From: Sphingopyxis macrogoltabida
GTDB taxonomy: Bacteria > Pseudomonadota > Alphaproteobacteria > Sphingomonadales > Sphingomonadaceae
Reading direction: 5' to 3'
Assembly: GCF_001307295.1 (NCBI RefSeq)
Contig: NZ_CP012701.1
Coordinates: 124,001-188,000 of the forward strand
DNA length: 64,000 nucleotides
This document shows, piece by piece, positions 1 through 10,077 of the stretch; position 1 is the stretch's first letter; every line of letters begins with the position of its first letter. The translations under genes were made by a program, and so were the position numbers. The notes beneath the pieces were generated by a model, which did no database searches, had not been told where the DNA came from, and saw nothing but the letters and a program-made list of their open reading frames with translations.

Positions 1-27
1 GCTTGCCGTTGTTCGCCGAGGAGGCAG

Positions 28-2724
28 ATGATGAGTGATCTGAACCCCGCTCGCGCCCGCCGCCAGATCGCTCAGCGCCTGTCATTGCGCGCGCCGCAGG
101 AGGAATCGCTCAACATTCTGGGTGAGGTGCTGGAAAAGATCGACTTCGCCACCGCGCCCGATCTTGATGCCCTGCTGAAGGAGATTCAGGCGCTCTATCC
201 CAGCGTCGAGAGCTTCGAGCGCAGCTTCCCATCGGTATGTTTTGCGCTAGCCACCGGGGTCGGCAAGACCCGGCTGATGGGCGCATTCATCGCCTATCTC
301 TACCTCACCGGCAAATCGAAGAACTTCTTCGTGCTGGCGCCGAACACCACCATCTACGACAAGCTGGTGGAGGATTTCTCGCGTCAGACCTCGCCCAAAT
401 ATGTGTTCCGCGGGATTTCGCAGTTTGCCCAGTCGCCGCCGATAATCGTCACCGGCGAAACCTGGCAGGAAGGCCGCGGCATCCGCGGGAGCGACCTGTT
501 CGGCGGCGAGGCTATCATCAACATCTTCAACGTCGACAAGATCAACAAGGACGTTGGCAAGATCAGGAGCTTCCGCGAGACACTAGGCGATAGCTATTTC
601 GATTACCTGTCGAATTTACCCGATCTTGTGATGCTGATGGACGAGGCGCACCGATATCGAGCGGCGGCGGGGAAGAAGGCGATCTTCGAGCTCGACCCGA
701 AGCTAGGGCTGGAGCTGACCGCCACGCCGAAGTCCGTCGGCGCGAACTCCCGCGATTTCCGCAACGTGATCTACGAATATGGTCTCGGCAATGCCATGGC
801 CGATGGCTTCGTGAAGGAACCTGCCGTGGCGACGCGGGCGGACTTCAACCCGAAGGCGTATGACGAGGATGCGCTTGAGGGGATCATGCTCGAAGACGGC
901 ATCCACTATCACGAGCATGTGAAGACCGAGCTGGAGCTCTATGCCCGCGAGACAGGCCGCAAGCGGGTCCACCCCTTCATGTTGGTGGTGGCGCAGGACA
1001 CCGCCCATGCCAGCCAGCTGCGCGCCCGGATCGAGGATGATGGCTTCTTCAATGGTTCCTACAAGGGCCGCGTGATCGAAGTGCACTCGAAGGTGCGCGG
1101 CGAGGAAAGCGACGAGACGATGGAGCGGTTGGTGCGGCTTGAGGAAGCTGGCGACACCGACATCGTCATCCACGTGAACAAGCTGAAAGAAGGTTGGGAC
1201 GTCACCAACCTCTACACTATCGTGCCCTTGCGCGCGTCGGCGTCGGACATTCTGACCGAGCAGACACTAGGGCGCGGGTTGCGCCTTCCCTATGGCGAAC
1301 GCACCGGAAACGAAGCGGTCGATACGCTGACGGTGATCGCGCATGACCGCTTCGATGATGTGATCAAGAAGGCGCGCGAAGACGGATCGATCGTGCAGAT
1401 GAAGCAGCTGCGGATTGGCGAAGGCGGCGACATCACGACTGAGCCGCAGGTGGTCTATAATGTGCCGACCGCGTTCGAGGCGGCGCTGACGGGCGCGCAA
1501 TTGCCAGATCCAAAGGCCGAAGATGGGGTCAGGCAGGAGCCCCTAATCTTCCAGACCCCGCAAGAGCAGGAAATTGCCAAGGTCACGATCGAACTGCTGC
1601 GCGACAAATACAGCAGGGAGCTGATAGGCGGCCATAAGGAACTGCGCAGCCCCGAGGTGCAAAAGCGCATCGTCGACGACGTGCGGCGGCTCACGGTCCA
1701 GCGACAGGGCTCGCTCGAAGGCATCGCGGTCGAGCCGGATGTCGAGCAGCTCGTGGCGGTGGTGACCGCGAGCGTTGCCGAAAACAGCATTGAGATCCCG
1801 GAGATTGTCGTGCTGCCGAGCCGAGAAGTGAACTTCTGGTTCGAGGATTTTGACCTCGCCGGGATCGACGATATCCGGTTTCAGCCGATCTCAGACCGCC
1901 TGCTGGTCAGGAACCTGCGCGATCAATCGCAGCGCGAGCTTGCCCGTTCGATCGAGGGCCCGCGCGAGGAGCGTGTCGAGAACTACATCGTCAAATTCCT
2001 AATGGATTATCCGCAGGTTGATTACGACAGCCAAGCGGACCTGCTCTACAAGCTGGCAGACCAAATGATCGCGCATTTGCAGAGTTACCTTGCCAGCGCC
2101 GAAGACGTGGAGAACGTTGCCCTCGCCCATGGCAAGATGCTGGCGGAACGCATTTTCTCTCAAATGAAGGCCCACTATCGGCAGACACCGGCGGACTACC
2201 GCGCGACGAAAATCCGTTCTTTCAGAACGTTGGAGCCGCAGAACATCGCCTACTCAGCTTCTCGTTCGCTGCTGCTGAGTGAAGTGGCAACACCCTTGTC
2301 AGCGACGCCCAGCTTCACTTTCCGTGGCGGCCAGAAGAGCCCCTACAAGCATCACAAATTCCACTCAGATCCGGAGCGGCGGTTTGCCGTGTTGATCGAC
2401 AGCGATTTCGAGAAAGATGTGCTGCGGTGGCTGAAGCCTGCCCGCAATCAGTTCCGGATCGAATATCGGCCCGGCAAACCATATGAACCGGACTTCGTTG
2501 TCGAGACTGGTGGCGAGAAGCTGATCGTCGAAATCAAGGCCAGCAACCAGATGGACGATGCCACGGTGAAGGAAAAGGCGCGCGCCGCATCCGAATGGGT
2601 CAAGCATGCCAACGAGTTCGCTGCGGAGGGCGATGGCAAGCCATGGCGCTATGTGTTGGTGCCCGATAATGCCGTCACGGAAAGCGCCACTTTGGCCGGT
2701 TTGCTAGGGCGCTTTGGAATGTAA
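28..2724 (+). CDS. Type III restriction Res-like DEAD/DEAH helicase-nuclease
   Basis: An 898-residue superfamily 2 helicase with a C-terminal nuclease domain. The sequence shows Walker A (ATGVGKTR, residues about 75-82), the DEAH box (about 205-208), TATPK (about 231-235) and a motif VI-like segment EQTLGRGLR near 410. The C-terminus (about 820-840) has PDF followed by VEIKAS, a PD-(D/E)xK pattern. This is the layout of type III restriction Res subunits, which translocate on DNA and cut with a Mod methyltransferase partner. No Mod gene is inside the window; it could lie upstream of base 1 or be absent. The start follows GAGGAGG, with two adjacent ATG codons at 28 and 31. It faces the SbcC-like gene. 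Role in defence is inferred from family and neighbours. Confidence 0.85.
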   Translation: MMSDLNPARARRQIAQRLSLRAPQEESLNILGEVLEKIDFATAPDLDALLKEIQALYPSVESFERSFPSVCFALATGVGKTRLMGAFIAYLYLTGKSKNFFVLAPNTTIYDKLVEDFSRQTSPKYVFRGISQFAQSPPIIVTGETWQEGRGIRGSDLFGGEAIINIFNVDKINKDVGKIRSFRETLGDSYFDYLSNLPDLVMLMDEAHRYRAAAGKKAIFELDPKLGLELTATPKSVGANSRDFRNVIYEYGLGNAMADGFVKEPAVATRADFNPKAYDEDALEGIMLEDGIHYHEHVKTELELYARETGRKRVHPFMLVVAQDTAHASQLRARIEDDGFFNGSYKGRVIEVHSKVRGEESDETMERLVRLEEAGDTDIVIHVNKLKEGWDVTNLYTIVPLRASASDILTEQTLGRGLRLPYGERTGNEAVDTLTVIAHDRFDDVIKKAREDGSIVQMKQLRIGEGGDITTEPQVVYNVPTAFEAALTGAQLPDPKAEDGVRQEPLIFQTPQEQEIAKVTIELLRDKYSRELIGGHKELRSPEVQKRIVDDVRRLTVQRQGSLEGIAVEPDVEQLVAVVTASVAENSIEIPEIVVLPSREVNFWFEDFDLAGIDDIRFQPISDRLLVRNLRDQSQRELARSIEGPREERVENYIVKFLMDYPQVDYDSQADLLYKLADQMIAHLQSYLASAEDVENVALAHGKMLAERIFSQMKAHYRQTPADYRATKIRSFRTLEPQNIAYSASRSLLLSEVATPLSATPSFTFRGGQKSPYKHHKFHSDPERRFAVLIDSDFEKDVLRWLKPARNQFRIEYRPGKPYEPDFVVETGGEKLIVEIKASNQMDDATVKEKARAASEWVKHANEFAAEGDGKPWRYVLVPDNAVTESATLAGLLGRFGM

Positions 2725-2752
2725 TGGCACTTGGACGGTGGCTCGGTTGTGA

Positions 2753-5380
2753 TCAGGAACCAAGCCTCACCCGATTACCTGCAACATGTCGAAAAGCCCG
2801 GTCACGGCAGGTCAAAAGGATCACCTGCATTTGGGAGGCTGCTTCACGCAGAATGTCGATCATGGTATCGAGCCTTGCATCGTCGGAATAGACTAGCGGG
2901 TCGTCGAGGATCAGCGAAATGGGCTTGCCCTGGTCGCGGAGCATGTCAGCAAAGGCAATCCGAGTTAGAATCGCAAGTTGCTCTTGTGTGCCGCGGGACA
3001 GGCTGTCCGACTGCTCTTCGGTTCCTGCGCGAATGATGCTCTCTAGTGCCATACTGTCTGAGAAGGCGAGCTCGCAACCCGGCAGAAGCCGCTCAATGTA
3101 ACCCTTGGCGCGGCGGGCGACAGGGCCAGCAAACCGCGCTGAGGTCTCGTTGCGGGCCTCCTCAAGGGTGTTGCGCAGAAGCATGATAATGTTGGCATCA
3201 TCGGTCACCCGCTGAAGCGCTGCACGGGAGGCATCGAGTTCATCGCGAGCCGCAGCCGCCTGCTCGGCAAGCCCCCGCCCTCCTTCGCTGTCGATTGTGG
3301 CTTCGAGCCGGGCAATGTCCTTCTCGAGATCTGTCTTCTGATCCGCAGCGGCCCTCGCGCGCGCATCAATCGTCGCAATCTTGCGGTTGATGTCCGCCAC
3401 ATCGTGCGCCGTTGCGTTGCGCATCGCGGCATCAAGTTGGATTGCCGCTTCGGCGGAACGCTGCCGCGCACTCGAAAGCGCATCCGCAAGTCCTACCCAG
3501 TCCGGATGGGCCTGAATGTTGGCAATCGCGTTCTGCACGGCCGTCAAGTCGTTTTGGGCCAGCGCCTCGGCAGTCGCGCGAGGAGCTTCCTCGGCCTCGC
3601 ATTTGCGCAAATCTTCGATTGCGCTCTGAACCACGCCTTCAGCCCGCGCCAGCGCAGTCGCATCGACCTCAAGCTGCTGCTTAAGCTTGGCGAGATCAAC
3701 GGCGCCATGGTCAACCCTAGCTGCGGGCTCCTTTTGCAAGGAAACAAAGAGCTTCAGCGCGTCTGCTCCGGCAGCAAGGCCAATGCGGTCGTCTGCAGGC
3801 GACGCTGCCGCAATTCTGGCCATGAGCGTCCGGATATCAGCTGAAGCTTCGCGTGCGGCAATCGTTCGTTCGCGCGCAGCCGCGAGATCCGTAACACCGA
3901 GAGCAGAGAGCGCGTCATTTTGTTTGCTGACGGCCTCTGCAAGTAGCTTTTCGGCGCTGGCGGCCGACGCCGGCGGTGTGATGACAAGTTCGGCGTCGCC
4001 CAACCTGATTTGCGTCGTCCTTGTCAACGCCCGGGTGCCAGGAGCCATATGTTCGCCATCGATCATGACACCCTCGGCATTACCGCTCAAAGTGACATGC
4101 GCCGCACCGGCATCGAGCCGAGCGCGCGCTTCTACGACAGCGCGCTCATTGACCTCGAGTGTCGCAAGTTTGTCGCTGGGGATCGCACCGAGCTCGACGC
4201 GCTTCATTGCCTCAAGTTCTGCTTCGAGCCCGATCAGTTCGCCATATCGTTGGCGGGCCGCAGCCGCTGCATCCTGCAACTGCTGTTCTTTGTGGTTCTC
4301 CGAACCCTTCCAATACGCATCTGCCGATCGCTGATTTGCCGCTTGCGCCTCAATCACCGCCAGACGCGCTTCGGCAACCTTGCTCTGACCAGCCGTTACG
4401 CGTTCGCGAGATGTCGCCCGGAGGGTACGGGCATCCTGAAGAGCCTTCGCTGCCTTTTCGCGAGTCACCACTGCGGCATCATGTCGCCCCTGAATATCTT
4501 CGAGCTTGGCGAGCCGCCCAGCTGCCACCTCGTTTTCCGCCTGCCGGGTTGCCAGAAGCTGCGCAGCCATGCGTGCCACCTCCAGTGAGGAGACGAGGTC
4601 CGCGCGTATCTGACTGTCAGTCTGATCGGCCATCTCTCGCAGCAGGACAGACAAGCGCTGGCGGCAGACATCAAGCTCGCCGAAACTCCTTTCAAGCTGG
4701 GCGACTTTGTCATCAGCCTCAGCAGAGGCCGTCACAGCGACCTCGAAGCGGCGGAGCGCCTCGACCTGACGACCCTTCTTCACACCCGTTGGGGTCCAGT
4801 AGAGCTCGTATTGCGCATCGACACGCTCTCGCACCTTGCGGTAGGCCTCGCCGCCCATGATCGACCCGACTTCCGCTTCAAGCGAAGCTGTAATCGTGTC
4901 GCGCACGATGGCGCCCGGCGCACGGATCTCGAGCGCGTCCATTTGCGCCACCCACAAAAGGCCGAGCGCACCATAGGTAGAAACATCCCCTGCCCTGCTG
5001 GTATCGCGCACTGAGCCAAGTAGCGTGTTGAGCAGGGCTTCAGCTTCATCGCCTTGTGCCCTGCCCTGCGGCCCTTCAACATCAATCGATGCTGATTTGA
5101 GAAACCTCTTCCGGAGCGACCACTCTGCACCGTCAATAGCAAAATCGATCTCGACCTTGGGCGCAACAGAATCGCCGCGCGGTGCATAGGACTTGGCGAG
5201 CTGGTTCTGCGTGTTGTGGCGCACGAAAAACGCCGCACGCAGTGCCTCCATCAGGGTCGACTTTCCCGTCTCGTTCGGCTCGATGATGATGTTGAGGCCA
5301 TCGGTCAGATTGTCGATGGTAAACGGGTCACGAAACTTCCTGAAATTTTCGATCGCAATGCGCCGGATTACGAGACTCAT
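2753..5380 (-). CDS. SbcC/Rad50-like (YhaN-type) AAA ATPase
   Basis: An 875-residue SMC-like ATPase. Walker A is EPNETGKST (residues about 34-42). The ABC signature-like LSRGTQEQLAIL and the Walker B LILDDP lie near the C-terminus, separated from the N-terminal half by long charged coiled-coil-like sequence. I see no CxxC zinc hook, so it is closer to the hookless YhaN type than to classical Rad50. Its ATG overlaps the stop of the SbcD-like gene (ATGA at 5377-5380), so the two are translationally coupled and probably form an ATP-driven exonuclease/endonuclease acting on DNA ends. It is shorter than typical SbcC (over 1000 residues). A role in phage defence as well as repair is possible from its neighbours but is inference. 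Confidence 0.85.
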   Translation of the reverse strand: MSLVIRRIAIENFRKFRDPFTIDNLTDGLNIIIEPNETGKSTLMEALRAAFFVRHNTQNQLAKSYAPRGDSVAPKVEIDFAIDGAEWSLRKRFLKSASIDVEGPQGRAQGDEAEALLNTLLGSVRDTSRAGDVSTYGALGLLWVAQMDALEIRAPGAIVRDTITASLEAEVGSIMGGEAYRKVRERVDAQYELYWTPTGVKKGRQVEALRRFEVAVTASAEADDKVAQLERSFGELDVCRQRLSVLLREMADQTDSQIRADLVSSLEVARMAAQLLATRQAENEVAAGRLAKLEDIQGRHDAAVVTREKAAKALQDARTLRATSRERVTAGQSKVAEARLAVIEAQAANQRSADAYWKGSENHKEQQLQDAAAAARQRYGELIGLEAELEAMKRVELGAIPSDKLATLEVNERAVVEARARLDAGAAHVTLSGNAEGVMIDGEHMAPGTRALTRTTQIRLGDAELVITPPASAASAEKLLAEAVSKQNDALSALGVTDLAAARERTIAAREASADIRTLMARIAAASPADDRIGLAAGADALKLFVSLQKEPAARVDHGAVDLAKLKQQLEVDATALARAEGVVQSAIEDLRKCEAEEAPRATAEALAQNDLTAVQNAIANIQAHPDWVGLADALSSARQRSAEAAIQLDAAMRNATAHDVADINRKIATIDARARAAADQKTDLEKDIARLEATIDSEGGRGLAEQAAAARDELDASRAALQRVTDDANIIMLLRNTLEEARNETSARFAGPVARRAKGYIERLLPGCELAFSDSMALESIIRAGTEEQSDSLSRGTQEQLAILTRIAFADMLRDQGKPISLILDDPLVYSDDARLDTMIDILREAASQMQVILLTCRDRAFRHVAGNRVRLGS

Positions 5381-6486
5381 GGCTGCTCTCCCCGGCTGTA
5401 TTCGACGAAGAGGCGTTCGAGCGCGCGCTTAGCTAAAACCGCTTCGGTTCCGCCCGCAGATGCCTGCTCATTTAACCGGGCCGCCGCGACGCCAAGAATG
5501 CCCTCGACCGCAAGTCCTGCGAGATCGTCCTCGCTTGGTCGGCCCACGAGGTCATCGCTTCGGATATCAAGGAAGCGCAAGCGGTGAATGAAGTCATGCT
5601 CCAAAGACTGAAGCATCGCGACCCGGTCACCCAAACTGGTAATCCCCGCAAGTGAGAGCTGTAGCAACGTCGATGGCGGATCGATTGTTTCAAGCAGCCG
5701 CGCGCGTTCCGCTTCGAATGCAGCATGATCGTTGACGGTCCACGAGCGCATCAGCCACTGAAACCGACCAGTGCGAATAGGCTTGACGATCGGCTCGCTA
5801 CTTTCGGCAAGCTCAACAAGAAGCACATGGCCGGGGTCATCGCGCTGAAAGCGGTCAGTTTCTGGGGTGCCAGAGTACCAAGTCCTGGCATCGACCTGCA
5901 ACGCGCCGTGCCAGTCGCCAAGGGCGAGGTAATCAAGCCGCGAGCGTGTCGCCCGGTCCGGAGCAATCTGGTTCTTGGTTTCCCCGCGCGACCCAAAATC
6001 CCGGATAGAGCCATGAGCAAGGCCAATGCGCAGCCGCGCGCCAGGTGTCTCCATTGCGTCAAAGGCGACTGTCGGGTCCTCGAGATTGTGCCGATATGTC
6101 AGAGGCGCGGGCAGGAGCCAGATACCATCTTCCATTTCGACGGGCTCCGCTTCTGTCAGGACATTTATGGTCGGGCCAAGACGGCTCCGGACACGGTCCC
6201 ACAGCCCTCCACTGCGCGCATAGTCGTGGTTCCCCGGCAGCAGCCACCAACGGCAGGAATGGCGGCTCATTCGAGAGACCGCCTGAACTATCGTGCGATC
6301 ATCAGGCCCGTCGGTATCGAAGACGTCACCCGCTACCAAGACGTGCTCAGCACCATTCTCAATTGCGATCCGGCCAAGCGTGTCGATAGCGTCGAAGCGA
6401 GCTTCATGAAGCGCGGCGCGCGCATCAGGCTCGAACCGCCCGAAAGGCTTACCCAATTGCCAGTCAGCCGAATGCACAAATTTCAT
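5377..6486 (-). CDS. SbcD/Mre11-like metallophosphoesterase (exonuclease subunit)
   Basis: A 369-residue calcineurin-like phosphoesterase. The metal-binding motifs are in order: HSADWQLGKPFG at the N-terminus, AGDVFDTDGPDD, LPGNHDY, AHGS and ALGDWHG. This is the Mre11/SbcD (also YhaO) signature, and its gene precedes and overlaps the SbcC-like ATPase by 4 bp. Known relatives degrade DNA ends and cut hairpins when bound to the Rad50-like partner. The ATG at 6486 was chosen because it places HSADW close to the N-terminus, as in the family; an upstream GTG is in frame but has no support. Confidence 0.87.
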   Translation of the reverse strand: MKFVHSADWQLGKPFGRFEPDARAALHEARFDAIDTLGRIAIENGAEHVLVAGDVFDTDGPDDRTIVQAVSRMSRHSCRWWLLPGNHDYARSGGLWDRVRSRLGPTINVLTEAEPVEMEDGIWLLPAPLTYRHNLEDPTVAFDAMETPGARLRIGLAHGSIRDFGSRGETKNQIAPDRATRSRLDYLALGDWHGALQVDARTWYSGTPETDRFQRDDPGHVLLVELAESSEPIVKPIRTGRFQWLMRSWTVNDHAAFEAERARLLETIDPPSTLLQLSLAGITSLGDRVAMLQSLEHDFIHRLRFLDIRSDDLVGRPSEDDLAGLAVEGILGVAAARLNEQASAGGTEAVLAKRALERLFVEYSRGEQP

Positions 6487-6577
6487 GAACACCCCTGTCT
6501 CATTGAATTGCCAGCTTCCCTACCCTTCTGGGTCATCTTGATGAGCAGGAAAAACGCAATGATTGAAACCTTTAGCG

Positions 6578-8914
6578 TCAAGGGGTCGGGGTCTCGGCGC
6601 TTGCTATCGGTGCAGAATCCAAAACCCCTTTGAACTTGTCGATACCCTCAACTTGCCCGGGAGCGTAGTACCGCAGGATCTCTACAGCCTCCTTGCAGGC
6701 CATCTCGATGTCGGCGCTCAGGGGGCTCTCCGTCCACATCTTGCCGCCGTGGCTCATGTCTTGGATCAGCACACTCCGCACTTGCACCCCGTGCTGAGAG
6801 TTGACCTCGTTCAGGAATGCCTGAAGGTCCCCTTTCTTGGGATATGCGAAGCGCCAGATACCCTCAAGCACCGACCGGACAGCGTTAGGCGTCGAGGGGT
6901 TCGGCGGTGTCCTCGAGGTCGCTACGTCAAGGATGTGCTTCAGGTGGAATACGTGCGGCGCCACGAAGTCCTTCTGATGTACCACCTCATGCTTGTTTCC
7001 GCGCGACACCAACTGGAACAGAGCGCTGTTCGGCACCACGTTGTTATTGAGCACGACGTTATAGAAGAAGTCGTGATGCGTGAGGATCAGCAGCTTGGGA
7101 CGTACGGAGCCGTTTGTGTTGATTTTGATGTCCCCGCCATCGATGCGTAGAGTCTTGAGTATCTGGCAAATGCAGTAGACGTAGTCGAACGAGACGGAAG
7201 AGACGGGATCGTCGACGATCAGGTAGAGCTTCCGGTAATCGCCTACCTCGTCAATCTTTAGATGCGACTGCGCTAGGAAATAGCAGAAAGCTAGTACAGT
7301 CTTTTCGCCGTCACTCAGGGTCCGGTCGCTGCCCCGCGCCATATCCTTCTTGTCGCGCTTTACGCTGAAGTTTTCCCTATCGAAAGAGTAGCGCCCGTGG
7401 AAGGCGAAGCTGATTAGTTCCTCCAGAGTGTCGGCCACCTTCTCGCGCGCCTCCACTTTTTCACCGCTGCTTTTCTTCAGAGCTTCGATCTCGTCCAAGA
7501 GGGCAACCCGCTGAGCCTCTTTCTTCGCAAGCTCTTCAAGCGCGGCCTTGTTGTCGTCGCGGAACCCGTAGTTGAACGCCAAGCACCCGCGGCGCTGCAA
7601 CGTCAGCCTCTCGTTAGTAGAATTGTCGACCGTCGAGTTAAGCTTCTCAATGCGCGTCCGGTTGGCCTCTCTGACCTCATTAATCTTCGCTTGCGGCCCT
7701 TCGATCCCGAAGTCCTCGCGAAGCGCGATTGAGCGCGTGAGGTCGTTAGCCTTTTCGTCGAGCAGCGCGTCGAGCTCGTCCAGAAGCTTCACCATCTCGT
7801 CCCTGTGCCCTGCGTCGGTATCGAGCGCCGTTGCGCTCAGCGACGGGAAAGCAACCTTGAGCGCATCGTAACGGATGATTGCCTGGTTCAGACTGGCCTC
7901 TCTTCGAGAGAGCTCCGGTCGGATCGCCGCTGTCTGGCCTTTCATCCGCCTGATCAGGTCTCGCGACCTGGCCTCGGCGTCGGCGAAGTAGGCAACGTAT
8001 GCGTCGATGACTGCCTTCGCATGGACGCTCAATTTCTGGGTACAGAAAGGGCACACCTCATCTTCACCGACGAGCTTTGCACCTTTATCAAAGAACTCCC
8101 TGTCAGCCTCTATTTTTGCCTTCACTTCGGCCGCTATCGTGGACTGGTCGATTTTTCGCTCCAGCAGCGCTCGCGCCGTATCCACGTCAAGCTGAACGCT
8201 CAGCGTCGCCAAAGAAGTAGGCTTGTCAGGATCGGTCGGCACTGCCCTCAGCGCGTTGAACTGCTCCAGGATAGCAGCGCTCGTTGGGAGCTTCTCAGGA
8301 CGACCGCCTAATACTCGGCAATCGTCCAAATCCAGTCCTTTGAAGTCCTGTAAGTTGGCACGGATCGATAGGTCTGACTGGAGCTTGTTTTTGCCCTTTT
8401 GGAAGGCGCTCATGAGTGCGCGAACGGCTTCGTCGATTTCGCCGTAGACCTTCGCCAGCTCGTCCTCCTTGTCTTGCAGTTCGAGGTTCTGTTTGCCGAG
8501 GATGATTTGATGGTCGATGTCGCCGTCCAGCACATAGGAACGACTAGCTAGCTCAGCGCCGACGTAGTCGGATGAGAAGACGTGGAAGATGTATTGGCTT
8601 GGGGAGCGATTTACGAGCCCGCGCGTCTTGTCGAACGCGATCTTTGTAATCTGGGTGGTGCCTTCAAATAGAGACAGGGCACCGTCCGAACTCTCTTCCG
8701 AGACTACATCAGCAGGGTCAATGTCCCTTTCGCCTTGCTTCATTGGGCCTTCGAGCGCCCGCAGAGCTCGCGAAATGAAGGACTTGCCGGTTCCACTGGT
8801 GGCGAAGAGGAGGTTCTGCCCCTTCGCAGAGAGCTTCCCCTCTAGTTCCATAATCGGGCCAATGTGCTTGGCCTTGATGCTCAGGCAGGCACCTTCGTTC
8901 GCAGCATTACTCAT
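6578..8914 (-). CDS. AAA_13-type ATPase with CxxC and PrrC/RloC-like C-terminal signature
   Basis: A 778-residue ABC/SMC-like ATPase. Walker A is ATSGTGKS (residues about 38-45). A CPFC motif (C288, C291) sits inside the coiled-coil half, as in RloC-type zinc hooks. The signature LSDGEKTVLAF and Walker B LYLIVDDPVSS follow. After the ATPase core the C-terminus has R680-SVL-E684 and H722 (ordered R-x3-E-x37-H), which resembles the Arg-Glu-His triad of the anticodon nucleases PrrC and RloC. If that assignment holds, it would be a suicide tRNase switched on by DNA damage or phage infection; a plain AAA_13 ATPase without nuclease activity is the alternative. It follows a questionable small ORF by an ATGA overlap and lies beside the SbcCD-like pair. 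Confidence 0.75.
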   Translation of the reverse strand: MSNAANEGACLSIKAKHIGPIMELEGKLSAKGQNLLFATSGTGKSFISRALRALEGPMKQGERDIDPADVVSEESSDGALSLFEGTTQITKIAFDKTRGLVNRSPSQYIFHVFSSDYVGAELASRSYVLDGDIDHQIILGKQNLELQDKEDELAKVYGEIDEAVRALMSAFQKGKNKLQSDLSIRANLQDFKGLDLDDCRVLGGRPEKLPTSAAILEQFNALRAVPTDPDKPTSLATLSVQLDVDTARALLERKIDQSTIAAEVKAKIEADREFFDKGAKLVGEDEVCPFCTQKLSVHAKAVIDAYVAYFADAEARSRDLIRRMKGQTAAIRPELSRREASLNQAIIRYDALKVAFPSLSATALDTDAGHRDEMVKLLDELDALLDEKANDLTRSIALREDFGIEGPQAKINEVREANRTRIEKLNSTVDNSTNERLTLQRRGCLAFNYGFRDDNKAALEELAKKEAQRVALLDEIEALKKSSGEKVEAREKVADTLEELISFAFHGRYSFDRENFSVKRDKKDMARGSDRTLSDGEKTVLAFCYFLAQSHLKIDEVGDYRKLYLIVDDPVSSVSFDYVYCICQILKTLRIDGGDIKINTNGSVRPKLLILTHHDFFYNVVLNNNVVPNSALFQLVSRGNKHEVVHQKDFVAPHVFHLKHILDVATSRTPPNPSTPNAVRSVLEGIWRFAYPKKGDLQAFLNEVNSQHGVQVRSVLIQDMSHGGKMWTESPLSADIEMACKEAVEILRYYAPGQVEGIDKFKGVLDSAPIASAETPTP

Positions 8915-9183
8915 TCACCGAAAATCCTGATGTAGATATCTGCCCACATTCTGAGAAGGTGCCTCGAATCAATCTGTTGGGTCAACCTTTTCGACAACGG
9001 TTCTCGTGTGCCAATCAGCGATGATCCATGGATTAGGACCACAACGGTGACAGCATGTCCATCGTAAGCTCCGCTTTCGCACTGAAATGACAGAATGCGG
9101 ATTGTCGCATAGCGACCAAAGCACACATTTAATCCGAAACGCCGCGGAAGTCCGAGTGCGATCAAAGCAGTTATTTGTGTCAC
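8911..9183 (-). CDS. Possible small ORF upstream of the AAA_13 gene
   Basis: A 90-codon open frame with a GTG start whose TGA overlaps the ATG of the AAA_13 ATPase gene (ATGA at 8911-8914). That coupling is the only positive sign. I recognise no family, there is no clear ribosome binding site, and the frame stays open a few codons further upstream. It could be a real leader or partner protein, or chance. Confidence 0.25.
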   Translation of the reverse strand: MTQITALIALGLPRRFGLNVCFGRYATIRILSFQCESGAYDGHAVTVVVLIHGSSLIGTREPLSKRLTQQIDSRHLLRMWADIYIRIFGE

Positions 9184-9246
9184 AAGATGAAGCTGATATT
9201 CTGAGGGTCAGAACGTTATGGCGCCAGATCGCGGGGAGACTATTGC

Positions 9247-9945
9247 GTGATCTATGCTTGGATTGATGGCGGAAGGCGGCAACCTATCGCAAAGGGCGAG
9301 CGCACAGTCTGCAAGGATTGTGGCGGGCTTCTCACCTCCGTCATGCCAGCGCAGAACGTCAAGCACTGGCGGCACAAGGCAGGCGATTGCGACCGCTGGG
9401 CCGAAGCCGAAGGCCCCTGGCATCTGGGCTGGAAAGAGCAGTTCGACCTGGAATACCGAGAAGTTGGCCTTTATGACGCCGCCGCCGGGGAGTGGCACCG
9501 CGCCGATGTGCTGTGCGGGGCCGGCACGCCGAACGCGACCGTGCTGGAGCTGCAACATTCCAGCATCAGCGAGCAGGAGCGCATTGAGCGCGAGGCCTTC
9601 TACCGCCAGAAACATCGCATGTTCTGGCTTGTCCACCTGCACGACGAGAATAGCTTCGCCGGCACCAGCTTCCGCCTGTCGCTGGGCCTCGGTGCGCGCA
9701 TGGCGACCGTGGACGGCCATGATTTCGAGATCGTGCATTTTGCGTCGCGCAGCAGCCAGTTCATCGAAAAGTGGAAGCGATCAAGCGCGCACGTCTTTTT
9801 CGATTGCCAAGGTCACATCTTCTACCTTGCCAACGAGAGGGTGGCAGCGCGGGCCAATGGCGGTCTTCCGCTGAAGAAAGGCTATTTCGCCTATTCCCGG
9901 CTATCGAGGGAGGACTTCATCCGAGCCGTGCACGGGGCAGGCTGA
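9247..9945 (+). CDS. CoiA-like nuclease-domain protein
   Basis: A 232-residue protein that resembles the competence protein CoiA family. Visible features are an N-terminal CKDCGG, the HWRHKAGDCDRWAE segment followed by W/H/WK residues typical of the family, then HRADV and VLELQHSSIS, which match the D...ExQ core of a PD-(D/E)xK nuclease fold, and a following ER.AFY segment. CoiA promotes recombination after DNA uptake in Firmicutes; homologues in Proteobacteria have no defined role. It starts at GTG after GGGGAG and is divergent from the AAA_13 gene. Its position beside nuclease and helicase genes suggests DNA processing or defence, which is inference. Confidence 0.7.
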   Translation: MIYAWIDGGRRQPIAKGERTVCKDCGGLLTSVMPAQNVKHWRHKAGDCDRWAEAEGPWHLGWKEQFDLEYREVGLYDAAAGEWHRADVLCGAGTPNATVLELQHSSISEQERIEREAFYRQKHRMFWLVHLHDENSFAGTSFRLSLGLGARMATVDGHDFEIVHFASRSSQFIEKWKRSSAHVFFDCQGHIFYLANERVAARANGGLPLKKGYFAYSRLSREDFIRAVHGAG

Positions 9946-10077
9946 CACCATAACCAACACGAACGCCGACCTGATGGTGGAATTGGGCGAGGCGTCTCTC
10001 GTCTCAAATCCCTCCGATTGGGGCATCGGCCCGGATCGGCATTTCGTTTAAGCTTAGTGGGGCAAGCAGTAAGCTTA

